NCBI RefSeq assembly: GCF_947499295.1
Contig: NZ_CANMNP010000007.1
Span: 1 to 64,000 of the forward strand
Length of the DNA stretch: 64,000 bases
Reading direction: 5' to 3'
Source: an uncultured Roseibium sp.
GTDB taxonomy: Bacteria > Pseudomonadota > Alphaproteobacteria > Rhizobiales > Stappiaceae
Notes under the pieces: model-generated
The model's input: the letters and a program-made list of their open reading frames with translations, nothing else
Database searches by the model: none
What the model was told of the DNA's origin: nothing
Made by a program: the position numbers and the translations under genes
Part shown: one piece after another, positions 1-9,021 of the stretch
Layout of the letters: each line of letters starts with the position of its first letter
Numbering within the stretch: the stretch's first letter is position 1

Positions 1-73
1 ACACAAGCAACGTCCGGTCCTCGACCTCGGACGAAACGGTCTTCCCGTTCAATACCAAAGATACTTTCGACAT
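1..73 (-). CDS. coxS: CoxS-type [2Fe-2S] small subunit of CO/xanthine dehydrogenase family (partial)
   Basis: Only the first 24 codons are visible; the gene runs off the left edge. The N-terminus (MSKVSLVLNGKTVSSEV, then DRTLLV) matches the ferredoxin-like beta-hairpin that opens the iron-sulphur small subunit of molybdenum hydroxylases of the CO dehydrogenase/xanthine dehydrogenase family, which passes electrons from the Mo site to the flavin subunit. A good Shine-Dalgarno (AGGGAGAGAG) precedes the ATG. It lies 124 bp downstream of a CoxG gene on the same strand, which supports the assignment. Whether the enzyme oxidises CO or another substrate (form II or other) cannot be judged, because the large subunit is outside the window. 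Confidence 0.7.
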   Translation of the reverse strand, partial: MSKVSLVLNGKTVSSEVEDRTLLV

Positions 74-197
74 AAATCTCTCTCCCTCATGGAACCTCTC
101 GGGCCAAAGCCCAAATAGCCGGTTTGACACCGTGTTCTGTGGGTCCTGACAGCAAACGCCACCAGAACCGGATCATTCCAAATCTGTCGCCAAAGGG

Positions 198-920
198 TCA
201 ACTGGCAAGCGCTAGAACAACAATCAGCGCCCCAAGCAGCAAAAGACCCCACACCATCGGTCCGCCAAACGCATTCCGACCCGCAGCATCCTCCAAATTC
301 TCCTCTGCCTTGTGAAGACCCTCCTCAACCTTGTGCTCAGCCTCGCCAATCGCATGAAGGACCTCACCAGGAGCCTCCTCAAGCGCGATCCGCTTGGCCT
401 CCTCGGCAACACCTTCATCAAGACCATCGGCAAGATCCGCAGCCGAAGGCTCCGAAGACCCGTCAGAAACCGCCGGCGCCGATCCCCCGACCTGCTCGCT
501 AAACCGCGAGAAAAACTCCTCGGCCATCTTGCGCGCCGTGGAATCAATCAAACGGCTGCCAAGCTGAGCAAGCTTGCCACCAACCTGAGCCTTCGCCTCG
601 TAACTCAAAACCGTCGCATCACCATCTTCAACCAGACGAATGTCAGCCGACCCCTTGGCAAAACCGGCAACACCGCCCTTGCCCTCGCCAACAATCGTGT
701 AACTCTCCGGCGCAACAACATTCTCAAACGTAACAGAACCTTTGAACTTCGCCTTGACAGGACCAATCTTCGACGTAACCGAAGCCGACATCTCATCATC
801 CGAAATACGCTCAAGAACTTCACAACCAGGTATGCACAAACGCAAAACATCAGCGTCATTCAACGCTGACCAAACAGAAGAACGCGTGGCTGGTATCCGA
901 TGAGATCCGCTCATATCCAT
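198..920 (-). CDS. coxG: CoxG-like SRPBCC protein with C-terminal membrane anchor
   Basis: The 240-residue protein has an N-terminal SRPBCC/CoxG fold (about residues 1-150; typical stretch SKIGPVKAKFKGSV and a glycine-rich GEGKGGVAGFAKGSA segment). An acidic, alanine-rich linker with helical character follows (about 155-215), then one C-terminal transmembrane helix (about 219-238). In Oligotropha-type systems CoxG recruits CO dehydrogenase to the cytoplasmic membrane; that role is inferred here from the family and from the following coxS start. The start has AGGAG seven bases upstream. It is the first visible gene of the cluster on this strand. Confidence 0.8.
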   Translation of the reverse strand: MDMSGSHRIPATRSSVWSALNDADVLRLCIPGCEVLERISDDEMSASVTSKIGPVKAKFKGSVTFENVVAPESYTIVGEGKGGVAGFAKGSADIRLVEDGDATVLSYEAKAQVGGKLAQLGSRLIDSTARKMAEEFFSRFSEQVGGSAPAVSDGSSEPSAADLADGLDEGVAEEAKRIALEEAPGEVLHAIGEAEHKVEEGLHKAEENLEDAAGRNAFGGPMVWGLLLLGALIVVLALAS

Positions 921-1193
921 CTGATTTCTCCTCAGGTTGCGCTTAAGTTCCTACTATGCCGGTGCGTATGGAACGTTTCACGAAGCGACAAGGCGCAGCG
1001 CCCACGCACTTCTGGTATCAGAGCGTGTTTCACCCGAACTTTCAATCGCTTATGTTTAAAATGTTGAAGAACTTCCGCTCTCACACGCTCATAACGAGAT
1101 AGCAGCGGTTGCCACAAAGGCCAGGTATCAACTGCTCCAGAGCAGAATTCACGGGGCATACACACAAACTGCGAGCAAACTTGAACTTAGGCC

Positions 1194-3437
1194 TTACGAT
1201 TGAAAAGTGCTGCCGGAGACAGAAGATTGCTGAACGAACTTCATGAGATCATCGCAGCTCTGAGGCTTTGAATAAAGAAAACCCTGCAGGTAGTCACATT
1301 GGAGTTCTTGCATGATTTTACGCTGCCCGGTGGTTTCGACACCTTCGGCGGTAACTTCCAAATTCATTGCTTTCGCAACAGCAATGATCGACTTCACCAC
1401 AGCCAGGGCGTCAGCATCCTGGTCCATGTTGGAAATGAAACTCCGGTCGATCTTGATGCCGTCGACAGGCAGTTTGCGCAAATAGCTGAACGAAGAATAT
1501 CCCGTGCCGAAATCGTCAATGACGACCTTGGCCCCCTTGTTCCGCAGCCACGTCAAAAGTGACAGCGTAACCTGATCGTTGCTTAGAAAGAGGCCTTCGG
1601 TCACCTCGAAGACCAATCGATGCAACTGTAGTTCAGCAGCCGAAGCAGCGTCCTCTATATCCTTGTAAATTCTGTTTGTTTGAACCTGTCTGGGTGACAA
1701 ATTGACATTCAGACGAACATCATTTCCGGCCACGGACAGCTTCCGGAATTCGGAGAATGCCGACTTGAACATCCAGGCACCGATTTCGGTTATCAGACCA
1801 CTGGCTTCGGCTGCTTCGATCATCCGAGCGGTGTTCAGAAAATTTCCTGCCGGCGTCTTGAAGCGCATCAGCGCTTCGAATGACGCAATGCTGTCGTCAC
1901 CGGATCGCATGATTGGCTGGTAATGAAGATGAAATTCTGTCTGATTGGCGCTGCCTGTCAGCATGGAAGCCAGGCGCAAACGCTCAAAGGCAGCTTCCTG
2001 CATCAACGGATGGAAAACGGAATGATTGGTCATGCCCTTCTGGCGGACATCATTGAGCGCTATTGAGGCAAAGCGCACCAACTCTTCGGCGCCATGAGCA
2101 CTGTCCTCGCTTGAGGCAAACCCAAGACGCATGCGCAGATTAATCTGGTTGTCATCCAGAGTAATGGGTTCCTGAAACGCATCCTCCACCCGCGTCACAA
2201 TGCTCTGGATATCGTTGGCCTCGCCACCTTTGAGAAGAACAAGAAACTCGTCTTTCTCCTTACGCGCGATCGTCAGGGCATCGGGGAAAATCTGAGACAG
2301 TCGATGGCCGGTACGCTTCAGAACCCCGCCCGCCCTTTCATCGCCAATGCCATCCACAACCACTCGAAAACGCTGGATGTCACAATGGACCACGAGAAGC
2401 GGTATCTGCTTGGAGGCATGTCGTTGAAAGGTCTCAATGAAGCCGGAAAACGTTGAAAGTCCCGTGACCCGGTCGACAAAGGCCAGATTCCGGATGTGCT
2501 CGAGCAACCCGGTTTTCTCGTAACCGAGTGCGACATTGGAGACAAAGAGCTGCATAAGCTCCGTTCCAACAATCTCCTCAAGCTCTACATTGCTCATGGC
2601 AAGGTAGAGCGCGCCGGTCATACCGTTACGCGTAATGAGGGGCATCGCAAGACCATTCGGTCCCGACACAGGTTCTCTTGTTTCGATACATGAATTGACC
2701 GCTCTGCGGACGGCATCCTCCCCCAGGACTTCTATGGGAAGATCCGTTTTTTCCTGAAGTCCACCCGTTGCAGCGAGAACGCGTATGTTGGACCTGTCGT
2801 TTTTTTTCTCCGACAAAGTATCTTGACCGCAAAGCAGCAGATCGACGGGATGGTCCAGAAGATCGGTCAACTGTCGCAATACAGCCGTTGCAAATTCACT
2901 CAGCGCGTTTTTCTGAACAATTTCAGCAAAATGACCGTTCAGCTGCTTGAGTTTTCGCCTATTGGTTTCAAGCGACATAACAAGCTTGTAGCCGCGCAGG
3001 GCCGTGATTATTGCCGTGAGCAATTTTGTCCGAGACAACTCTGCCTTTTCTGCATATCCGTCGATGTCGAACTTCATGATCACATCAGTTTGCGGCGCAT
3101 AACCGGGCTGGCCTGTCCGAAGGATCAAACGGGTAAAGTGATTTCCAAGTTCAGACCGTATCCAGCTGACCAATCCAAGGCCGGCGGTGTCGCTTTCCAT
3201 GACGACATCAACAAGCGCAACAGCGATGTCGTCGCTGGATTTGAGTATTTCTTGCGCCTCCTGCGCCGAAAGAGCATGCAGCAAATCAAACGATCGCCCA
3301 TCGAAAATGCACCCAGCAACTGCAATTTTTGTCACTTCATGTACATCTGGATCATCGTCAACGATAAGAATTTTCCAGGGAGCCTTCGTACTCTTGATGG
3401 CTTCAGGTTTAGAAGGAGCAAGAAAATCCATCACCAT
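1194..3437 (-). CDS. Response regulator with REC-DUF3369-GGDEF-EAL domains (c-di-GMP phosphodiesterase)
   Basis: The 747-residue protein has a receiver domain (about 20-150; acidic patch DDD 27-29, phosphoacceptor D77), a DUF3369 region (about 160-310), a degenerate GGDEF domain (about 315-450; KEKDEF at 394-399 replaces the signature, so no cyclase activity is expected) and an EAL domain (about 490-740). All EAL catalytic positions look intact: E521 (EAL), N579, E614, D641-D642 (DDFGTG), K662, E698 and Q718. It therefore probably hydrolyses c-di-GMP, controlled by phosphorylation. The start lies one base after the stop of the upstream histidine kinase (TGA-G-ATG), so the two are almost certainly co-translated partners. 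Confidence 0.88.
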   Translation of the reverse strand: MVMDFLAPSKPEAIKSTKAPWKILIVDDDPDVHEVTKIAVAGCIFDGRSFDLLHALSAQEAQEILKSSDDIAVALVDVVMESDTAGLGLVSWIRSELGNHFTRLILRTGQPGYAPQTDVIMKFDIDGYAEKAELSRTKLLTAIITALRGYKLVMSLETNRRKLKQLNGHFAEIVQKNALSEFATAVLRQLTDLLDHPVDLLLCGQDTLSEKKNDRSNIRVLAATGGLQEKTDLPIEVLGEDAVRRAVNSCIETREPVSGPNGLAMPLITRNGMTGALYLAMSNVELEEIVGTELMQLFVSNVALGYEKTGLLEHIRNLAFVDRVTGLSTFSGFIETFQRHASKQIPLLVVHCDIQRFRVVVDGIGDERAGGVLKRTGHRLSQIFPDALTIARKEKDEFLVLLKGGEANDIQSIVTRVEDAFQEPITLDDNQINLRMRLGFASSEDSAHGAEELVRFASIALNDVRQKGMTNHSVFHPLMQEAAFERLRLASMLTGSANQTEFHLHYQPIMRSGDDSIASFEALMRFKTPAGNFLNTARMIEAAEASGLITEIGAWMFKSAFSEFRKLSVAGNDVRLNVNLSPRQVQTNRIYKDIEDAASAAELQLHRLVFEVTEGLFLSNDQVTLSLLTWLRNKGAKVVIDDFGTGYSSFSYLRKLPVDGIKIDRSFISNMDQDADALAVVKSIIAVAKAMNLEVTAEGVETTGQRKIMQELQCDYLQGFLYSKPQSCDDLMKFVQQSSVSGSTFQS

Positions 3438-3438
3438 C

Positions 3439-5085
3439 TCACTGCACCTTGCTTCTAGCAGGTTGCTTGGTTTCGGCAGGAGCGACGACCGGGAATTCGA
3501 TAGTAAACTCAGTTCCCGACCCCACTTTGGATACGACCGAGATCGTCCCGCTAAGGGCTTCCGTCACCAGTTGATAGCAAATGGCCATCCCCAACCCGGA
3601 TCCACCCTTGCCGAACTTGGTCGTAAAGAATGGTTCGAAGACCTTTTTCAGATTCTTTTCAGGTATCCCGACGCCATCGTCTTTGCATTTGAAAACAATC
3701 TTCATCTGGCCGGGCTTACCGCCGGAAATTGGCGGGACGGTTTCCAAACGCGAAGACAGCCTGATAACCCCCTCAGTGTGATCCTCGTATCCATGTTTCA
3801 GAGCGTTTTCGACCAGATTGGAAACCAGCTGGCTGACGGCACCGGGGTAACTGTCGATCACGCCATCTGCATTCAGATCAAGTTGGACCTCAAACGGCGT
3901 CTTTTTCAAAGTCGGCTGAAGCGTTGCAAGTGTTTCGCGAACTATATGATCGAAACTGAAAGTGCGTTTCTTTTCGCTTTGCCGGTCGACGGCGACCTGT
4001 CGAAAGTTACCGACCAGATCCCGCGCCCGTCCAAGTGTCTTTTCAATAATGTCCGCCGTATCGGAAATCCGGCCAATTTCATTTTCAAGAGCTTCTTTGC
4101 TCAGGCTCTGTTGGTCAAGTTCGGTGGTCAGGAGCTGGGTTGAGTCCTTGATCGTGGTAGCCGCCATCAGCGCGTTGCCAAGCGGCGTATTCAATTCGTG
4201 AGAAACTCCGGCAACAAGCGCCCCGAGCGCAGCCAGATTATCGGCCTGAATAAGCTCTTCCTGAACCAATTTCAGCTGCTCCGTGCGATGGGCCACCAAG
4301 TCTTCGAGATTGGTCTGATATTCTTGAATTTTCTGCAAATCCATGTGTCGCCGTTGCACCATCGATTGCAGGCTTGCAGACAGAATGCCAATCTCGTCAG
4401 CCCTGCCTGGCATGAGTTCCGCCTTGGGCGGATCTTCGATCAAACGCGGTGTAGAAAGATAACTGACGATGTCTGACAAGGGTTGACCGATCAGCCGTTT
4501 GAAGACTGTCCGGATCACGATCGCCAGCAGCAGAATATAGACAACGATCGCCGTAACGATGAAGCCGACCGTCGAGGCAATTTCGTAGGAGATCGTGCTA
4601 CGGTCGATCAGGATAAAGACCTGCCCGATTGCATCCTTGTGCAGAATAGTACTGGGTGAGTTTAGGGTGTAGCTGAGAGCTTCATCCACCCGCGGGCCCG
4701 TCAACGGCTCACCGAAATTGCCGGTATCGGGTGTTTCGACCCATACCTTTTCGATGACTTCAAGGCTTTCCAAGCCACGTATCAGCTGAAGGGTCGCATC
4801 TGCATTGACTGTCCAGATTGCGCGTTCAAAGGGCCGTTTCGTTGCTTGAAAAAAGGCTTCCGTGACACGGATGGCGCGTGCGTGCGACGAATCCCAGGTT
4901 ATTTTCGTCAAGATGCCGATGAACAGCACACCCAGAAGAGCGAACAATCCAAGTGTATAAAAAATGAAAGTGCGAGACAGACTTGCACGGCCCATCTCCT
5001 TGGGAGTGTATGGCAACGTCGAACTGCCGCTCAAACTCAAAATGCCCACCTCACCTATCGGCGCCAGATCTTGTTCAATCAACAC
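3439..5085 (-). CDS. Membrane sensor histidine kinase
   Basis: The 548-residue kinase has TM1 (about 40-62), a periplasmic sensor of about 105 residues with the motif ERAIWTVNADATLQLIRGL, TM2 (172-193), HAMP (about 194-247), a coiled coil, an H-box (VSHELNTP, H296), an N-box (N427 in VSNLVENALKHG), and G1, F and G2 boxes (DDGVGIP, FEPFFTTKF, GSGLGMAI). It should phosphorylate the adjacent REC-DUF3369-GGDEF-EAL regulator. The annotated start is GTG with a weak ribosome site. The ATG 30 codons in (position 4995) has AAGGAG directly abutting it, which is too close to be convincing, so the true start is unsettled. The ligand is unknown. Confidence 0.87.
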   Translation of the reverse strand: MLIEQDLAPIGEVGILSLSGSSTLPYTPKEMGRASLSRTFIFYTLGLFALLGVLFIGILTKITWDSSHARAIRVTEAFFQATKRPFERAIWTVNADATLQLIRGLESLEVIEKVWVETPDTGNFGEPLTGPRVDEALSYTLNSPSTILHKDAIGQVFILIDRSTISYEIASTVGFIVTAIVVYILLLAIVIRTVFKRLIGQPLSDIVSYLSTPRLIEDPPKAELMPGRADEIGILSASLQSMVQRRHMDLQKIQEYQTNLEDLVAHRTEQLKLVQEELIQADNLAALGALVAGVSHELNTPLGNALMAATTIKDSTQLLTTELDQQSLSKEALENEIGRISDTADIIEKTLGRARDLVGNFRQVAVDRQSEKKRTFSFDHIVRETLATLQPTLKKTPFEVQLDLNADGVIDSYPGAVSQLVSNLVENALKHGYEDHTEGVIRLSSRLETVPPISGGKPGQMKIVFKCKDDGVGIPEKNLKKVFEPFFTTKFGKGGSGLGMAICYQLVTEALSGTISVVSKVGSGTEFTIEFPVVAPAETKQPARSKVQ

Positions 5086-5827
5086 AGATCAAACAACACC
5101 CGAAGTCGATTGCCCCTTTTCAAAAAGAGGAGAAAAACCCAACCCGTTTCCCCGTCACTTGATACTTGACCCCAATCACACCGCTGGTTGCCACATCGAA
5201 AACACAGGTGAAGCGATTGAAAGCCAGACACAAGTACCGAAATATCACCTTGGGCGATTCTCCTAAATATTCCATAAAAATCAATTGTAAATAAAAACAG
5301 CCCACTCATGATTATGATAAATTCGAGGCGATATTTGTAACTGCAAGATCTTCCTTGAATGCCTCAAGTGAAATTCTCAGTTCTTGACTCTCCTAAAGCT
5401 TCATTTCGCTGCATTTGCTGTAAAGCCAATATCGACTTGACGCGACCGTCGCACTTCTGTCGGCCATGCATTTGAATGTCGTCGACTTCGGAACATTTTT
5501 TGAGCTGCGTGGCAGCGGAAATACTATTGTTTGCAACAATTTTAGCTGAAAAAAGCTACAAATAAAATCTCAATTATCGACGAAATAGTCTGGAATTGTC
5601 GACTATCCATGAAAAATCTGTCCTACAATCAGGTTATTTTACAATGCCTCACCCTAAACAACGTGAGAATACGCAAGTTATCGGTTAATTTTATTTTTTG
5701 GCGCCATATTAATCCTTGATAATTCTAGTTTTTCTCGAGAATCCCCTGTAAAACAAAAATGTAAGACGTCGGTAGCCCAACGAGTTCTACTTCCGGTTCT
5801 GGCACCACGACCACTTGAGTTGATACG
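5086..5827. other. AT-rich intergenic region, no gene seen
   Basis: This 742-bp gap separates the divergently oriented histidine kinase and GntR regulator. It is clearly more AT-rich than its neighbours, and no ORF in it has a credible ribosome site or family resemblance. Small dyads are present, including the perfect 10-bp palindrome TTCTCGAGAA at 5732-5741, about 90 bp before the GntR start, and an ATAGTC/GACTAT pair near 5586-5607. Either could be a regulator site, but neither is supported beyond symmetry. Confidence 0.5.
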
Positions 5828-6574
5828 ATGAACAAAGCAACCCATCTTTCCTTCACCCTGCCTGACAAGGTTCTGACTTCATTGCCGACTGGTGCTGTGA
5901 AGGACACGGTGGAACATTTGGGCAAACGTATTGCGCGCGGTTACTATAAGACCGGCGCAGTCCTGCCTAAAGAAGATGAGCTGGTAGATTCGCTTGGCGT
6001 TTCAAGAACTGTTGTGAGAGAAGCCATCAAGGTCTTGTGCGGCAAAGGCCTTGTTCGAACGGCACGCCGCTACGGGTCGCGGGTGTGTCCTTTCGAAGAC
6101 TGGAACCTGCTGGATCCCGATGTCATTCGCTGGCACGATCCAGAAAGCCCGTTGACCGCGCGCATCTTTGCTGAAGCAACGGAGCTGCGTCTCATTTTCG
6201 AACCTGAAGCGGCTGCCCTGGCAGCTGAAAATGCCAGTCCGGAACAGCGGGGCAGGATACTGGCTGCTGCGCAAAGCCTGACTCAAATGAACGACGAAAC
6301 GAACGTCATCGGCGCGGACTACGCGTTTCACGCGACCATCCTTCAGGCCAGCGGCAACATGATGTTGGCTCAGCTTCAGAATCTGATTTATGCCGTCTTG
6401 ATTTTTTCCTATTCGGCGGGTCGCAAGGTTGAGCGGAAGGAACACCTCTCCATGCATGACCACATTGGAGTAGCTGAAGCAATCAAGTCAGGCCAGACAG
6501 AGCTTTCGCGGGTCCGCATGCGCGACATGCTTATGCAAAACAAACTGACTGCGGAGAGATTTATCTCTGCTTGA
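5828..6574 (+). CDS. GntR-family regulator, FadR subfamily (FCD domain)
   Basis: The 248-residue protein has an N-terminal winged HTH (about 22-90; LPKEDELVDSLGVSRTVVRE is the typical recognition region) and a C-terminal FCD ligand domain (about 110-235; includes ATELRLIFEPEAAALAAE and, near the end, MHDHIGVAEAI with the metal-ligand histidine of this class). Regulators of this group usually repress genes for uptake or catabolism of sugar acids or other organic acids. No target operon is adjacent: fumC downstream is convergent. It may control itself through dyads in the AT-rich region upstream. The effector cannot be told from sequence. Confidence 0.85.
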   Translation: MNKATHLSFTLPDKVLTSLPTGAVKDTVEHLGKRIARGYYKTGAVLPKEDELVDSLGVSRTVVREAIKVLCGKGLVRTARRYGSRVCPFEDWNLLDPDVIRWHDPESPLTARIFAEATELRLIFEPEAAALAAENASPEQRGRILAAAQSLTQMNDETNVIGADYAFHATILQASGNMMLAQLQNLIYAVLIFSYSAGRKVERKEHLSMHDHIGVAEAIKSGQTELSRVRMRDMLMQNKLTAERFISA

Positions 6575-6649
6575 CACCGGGCAACATAACCAAATCACCG
6601 GGTCGTGACACTCGCTGACAAGCACCGCGATAAACTGCTTTAAGGCCGG

Positions 6650-8035
6650 CTACAACGACGGGCCGAGCATTTTTGTAGGGTCGACAACGCTATCGAATTC
6701 TTCCTCCAGCACAAAGCCCAGCGCCAAACAGGCTTCCTTCAATGTGATGTCATTTTCAAAGGCGTGGTGAGCCGCATGGCTTGCCTTGTCATAACCGATA
6801 ACAGGGCTCAATGCCGTTACAAGCATCAAGGACTGTTCAAGGTACTCTCGAATTCGTTTTTCGTTTGGCTCCATGCCTTCAACGAGGAAACTAGAGAAGT
6901 TGCTACAGCCGTCCCCCATAATCCGGATTGATTGCAGAATCGCGTTGATCATCAGCGGCTTGTAGACATTCATTTCCAGATACCCGCTTGCACCGCCAAT
7001 TCCTGTGGCAACGTCATTTGCCATAGCCTGGGCCGCTATCATGGCCAGGGCCTCACACTGTGTCGGATTGACCTTCCCCGGCATGATGGAAGAGCCTGGT
7101 TCATTTGCTGGAATGATCAGTTCATAAAAACCGCATCGCGGACCACAGGAAAGCAGTCGAATGTCGTTTGCAATCTTGAACAGCGAGACCGCCAGTGTGC
7201 GCAGAGCACCGCTCAGCATAACCAGTGCATCATGACTGCCCTGAACCGCAAACTTGTTCGGCGCGGTATAAAAAGGAAGTCCAGTCAATTCTGCAATCTT
7301 TGCAGCTGACATGACCGCGAAGTCTGGGTGAGTATTGATCCCCGTTCCGACGGCCGTTCCGCCAAGCGCGAGCCCATAGACGTTTTGAAGCGAAAATTCT
7401 ATGCGTTCGATATCCTGCTTCAACAGTTCTGCGTAACCTGAAAACTCCTGACCAAGCGTCAATGGCGTCGCATCCTGCATATGCGTGCGCCCGATTTTGA
7501 TGATTGTATCCCAAGCTGCCGACTTGGCCTTGAGACTGTCGTGAAGGCGTCTCACACCGGGCAGCAAGCGTTGTTTCACCTGTAGGGCGGTCGCCATGTG
7601 CATCGCAGCCGGAAAAGTGTCATTTGATGACTGGGACATGTTGACATGGTCGTTGGGATGGACCGGGTCCTTTGTCCCAAGAACTCCACCCGCAATTGCG
7701 ATGGCGCGGTTGGAAATGACTTCATTCACATTCATGTTTGTCTGCGTACCGCTGCCAGTCATCCAGACATGCAAGGGAAAGTGGACATCCAGCTTTCCCT
7801 CTATCACTTCGTCCGCGGCCCGGACGATGAGGTCAGCCAGATCTTCTCGCAGAAGTCCTAGATCCGCGTTGGTGAGCGCAGCAGCCTTCTTTAAATAGCC
7901 GTAGGCGTGAACCAACTCGATTGGCATGAGGTCGGTTCCAATCGAAAAATACTCTATGGAGCGCTGTGTCTGAGCACCCCAGTATTTGTCTTCCGGTACA
8001 TCGATTTCCCCAAGACTGTCGCTTTCTCTGCGCAT
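6650..8035 (-). CDS. fumC: Class II fumarate hydratase
   Basis: The 461-residue protein is the usual length for FumC. It catalyses reversible hydration of fumarate to L-malate in the TCA cycle, as an iron-independent homotetramer. The superfamily signature [11 protein letters not shown] is present with the flexible catalytic-serine loop, as are the substrate-binding SQSSNDTFP and the [14 protein letters not shown] segment near residue 100. It is convergent with the GntR gene, with 75 bp between the stops, and its start is about 20 bp after the alpha/beta hydrolase stop on the same strand, so the two may share a transcript. Confidence 0.95.
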   Translation of the reverse strand: MRRESDSLGEIDVPEDKYWGAQTQRSIEYFSIGTDLMPIELVHAYGYLKKAAALTNADLGLLREDLADLIVRAADEVIEGKLDVHFPLHVWMTGSGTQTNMNVNEVISNRAIAIAGGVLGTKDPVHPNDHVNMSQSSNDTFPAAMHMATALQVKQRLLPGVRRLHDSLKAKSAAWDTIIKIGRTHMQDATPLTLGQEFSGYAELLKQDIERIEFSLQNVYGLALGGTAVGTGINTHPDFAVMSAAKIAELTGLPFYTAPNKFAVQGSHDALVMLSGALRTLAVSLFKIANDIRLLSCGPRCGFYELIIPANEPGSSIMPGKVNPTQCEALAMIAAQAMANDVATGIGGASGYLEMNVYKPLMINAILQSIRIMGDGCSNFSSFLVEGMEPNEKRIREYLEQSLMLVTALSPVIGYDKASHAAHHAFENDITLKEACLALGFVLEEEFDSVVDPTKMLGPSL

Positions 8036-8057
8036 TCGGCATTCCCCGCTTACCAGG

Positions 8058-8867
8058 TCAGTCCTTCAACAGAGCGGACACCAGCCCGCTATTCGGATCG
8101 ATCAGGTCTTCAATCACGTCAAAATGGTGCCGGCCAGGTTCTGTATGACAAGTCGCGGTTGGCCAAGCCTGAGCCAGCAAGGTCGACTGGCGTACAAATT
8201 CAGGGCGCTCGTCTTCTCCAACCCACGCGACGACAGGGCATTCCCTGAGAGGCTCTGCAAGAGCCGGGCTCGCCGTTGCTGCGTCATCTTCCGACAAATT
8301 AAAAGATGCATTCATGGCGGTCTTCCTGAGCGGACGAAGGTCGTGAAGTCCGCTAATGGAGACCACTTTCTCAATTCTTCCAAGGAAGGTTGGCGAAATC
8401 GGTGTATCCGCACAAAGCATCCGTGTCACCAGATGACCGCCCGCAGAATGACCAGCAAGACGTATAGGCCCGTCCAAACGGTCACCGGCTGTATTGATGG
8501 CTTCTCCAATCTGCAAGGTGATATCTTCAATCCTGACCGAAGGTGCCAGCTCATACGAAGGCAGGCAAACGGTCCAGTTCTGGTTCAGGCAACCGGCAGC
8601 AAGGTGCGACCAGCTGGATTTGTCGAAACGCAGCCAATAGCCACCATGCACGAAAACCATCAGACCACGTGATGGCCCGTCAGGACTGAAAATATCAAAT
8701 CTTTGGCGTTCACTATCACCATAGACGACATCGATTTCTTTTATGGGCCAGGTATCCCGGAACGCACTGGCTTCCTTTTCCCAGCGCGGCGGAAAGCTCG
8801 CAGCATCTTGAATGTGCGCAGCATTTGCATATGCATCGTCCCAATCGAAAGTCTCTTGCTCGTTCAT
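8058..8867 (-). CDS. Alpha/beta hydrolase, arylformamidase (KynB)-like
   Basis: A 269-residue alpha/beta hydrolase is read from the internal ATG at 8867, which has GCGGGA close upstream; a GTG 16 codons earlier is less likely. The oxyanion-hole motif HGGYW (74-78), nucleophile S141 in GHSAGG and a C-terminal histidine in GRHHFD (247-248) are visible. The acid is probably in GEDERPEF. This arrangement is typical of arylformamidase-like esterases that open N-formylkynurenine. No kyn genes are nearby, so the substrate is undetermined and a carboxylesterase role is equally possible. It lies just upstream of fumC on the same strand. Confidence 0.75.
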   Translation of the reverse strand: MNEQETFDWDDAYANAAHIQDAASFPPRWEKEASAFRDTWPIKEIDVVYGDSERQRFDIFSPDGPSRGLMVFVHGGYWLRFDKSSWSHLAAGCLNQNWTVCLPSYELAPSVRIEDITLQIGEAINTAGDRLDGPIRLAGHSAGGHLVTRMLCADTPISPTFLGRIEKVVSISGLHDLRPLRKTAMNASFNLSEDDAATASPALAEPLRECPVVAWVGEDERPEFVRQSTLLAQAWPTATCHTEPGRHHFDVIEDLIDPNSGLVSALLKD

Positions 8868-9021
8868 TTCCCGCTCAAAGTCTCTTATTGCGAAACACAA
8901 CAGGTATCCTTGCACGGATATTTGTGTCTGGGGAACGTTTCATTCCTTGCCAGCTTGTCAAGCTTATGATGCTCAGCCTAGGTTTCTGGACTTTCCGGGT
9001 GGGATGAAGGGAACTTAGCCA

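Noticed and set aside
932..1165. 77-codon minus-strand ORF between coxG and the EAL regulator
   Set aside because: No ribosome site, no hydrophobic or family pattern, and a composition like random sequence.
3187..4143. 318-codon plus-strand ORF across the kinase/regulator junction
   Set aside because: Antisense to two well-defined genes; low-complexity mixture with no domain.
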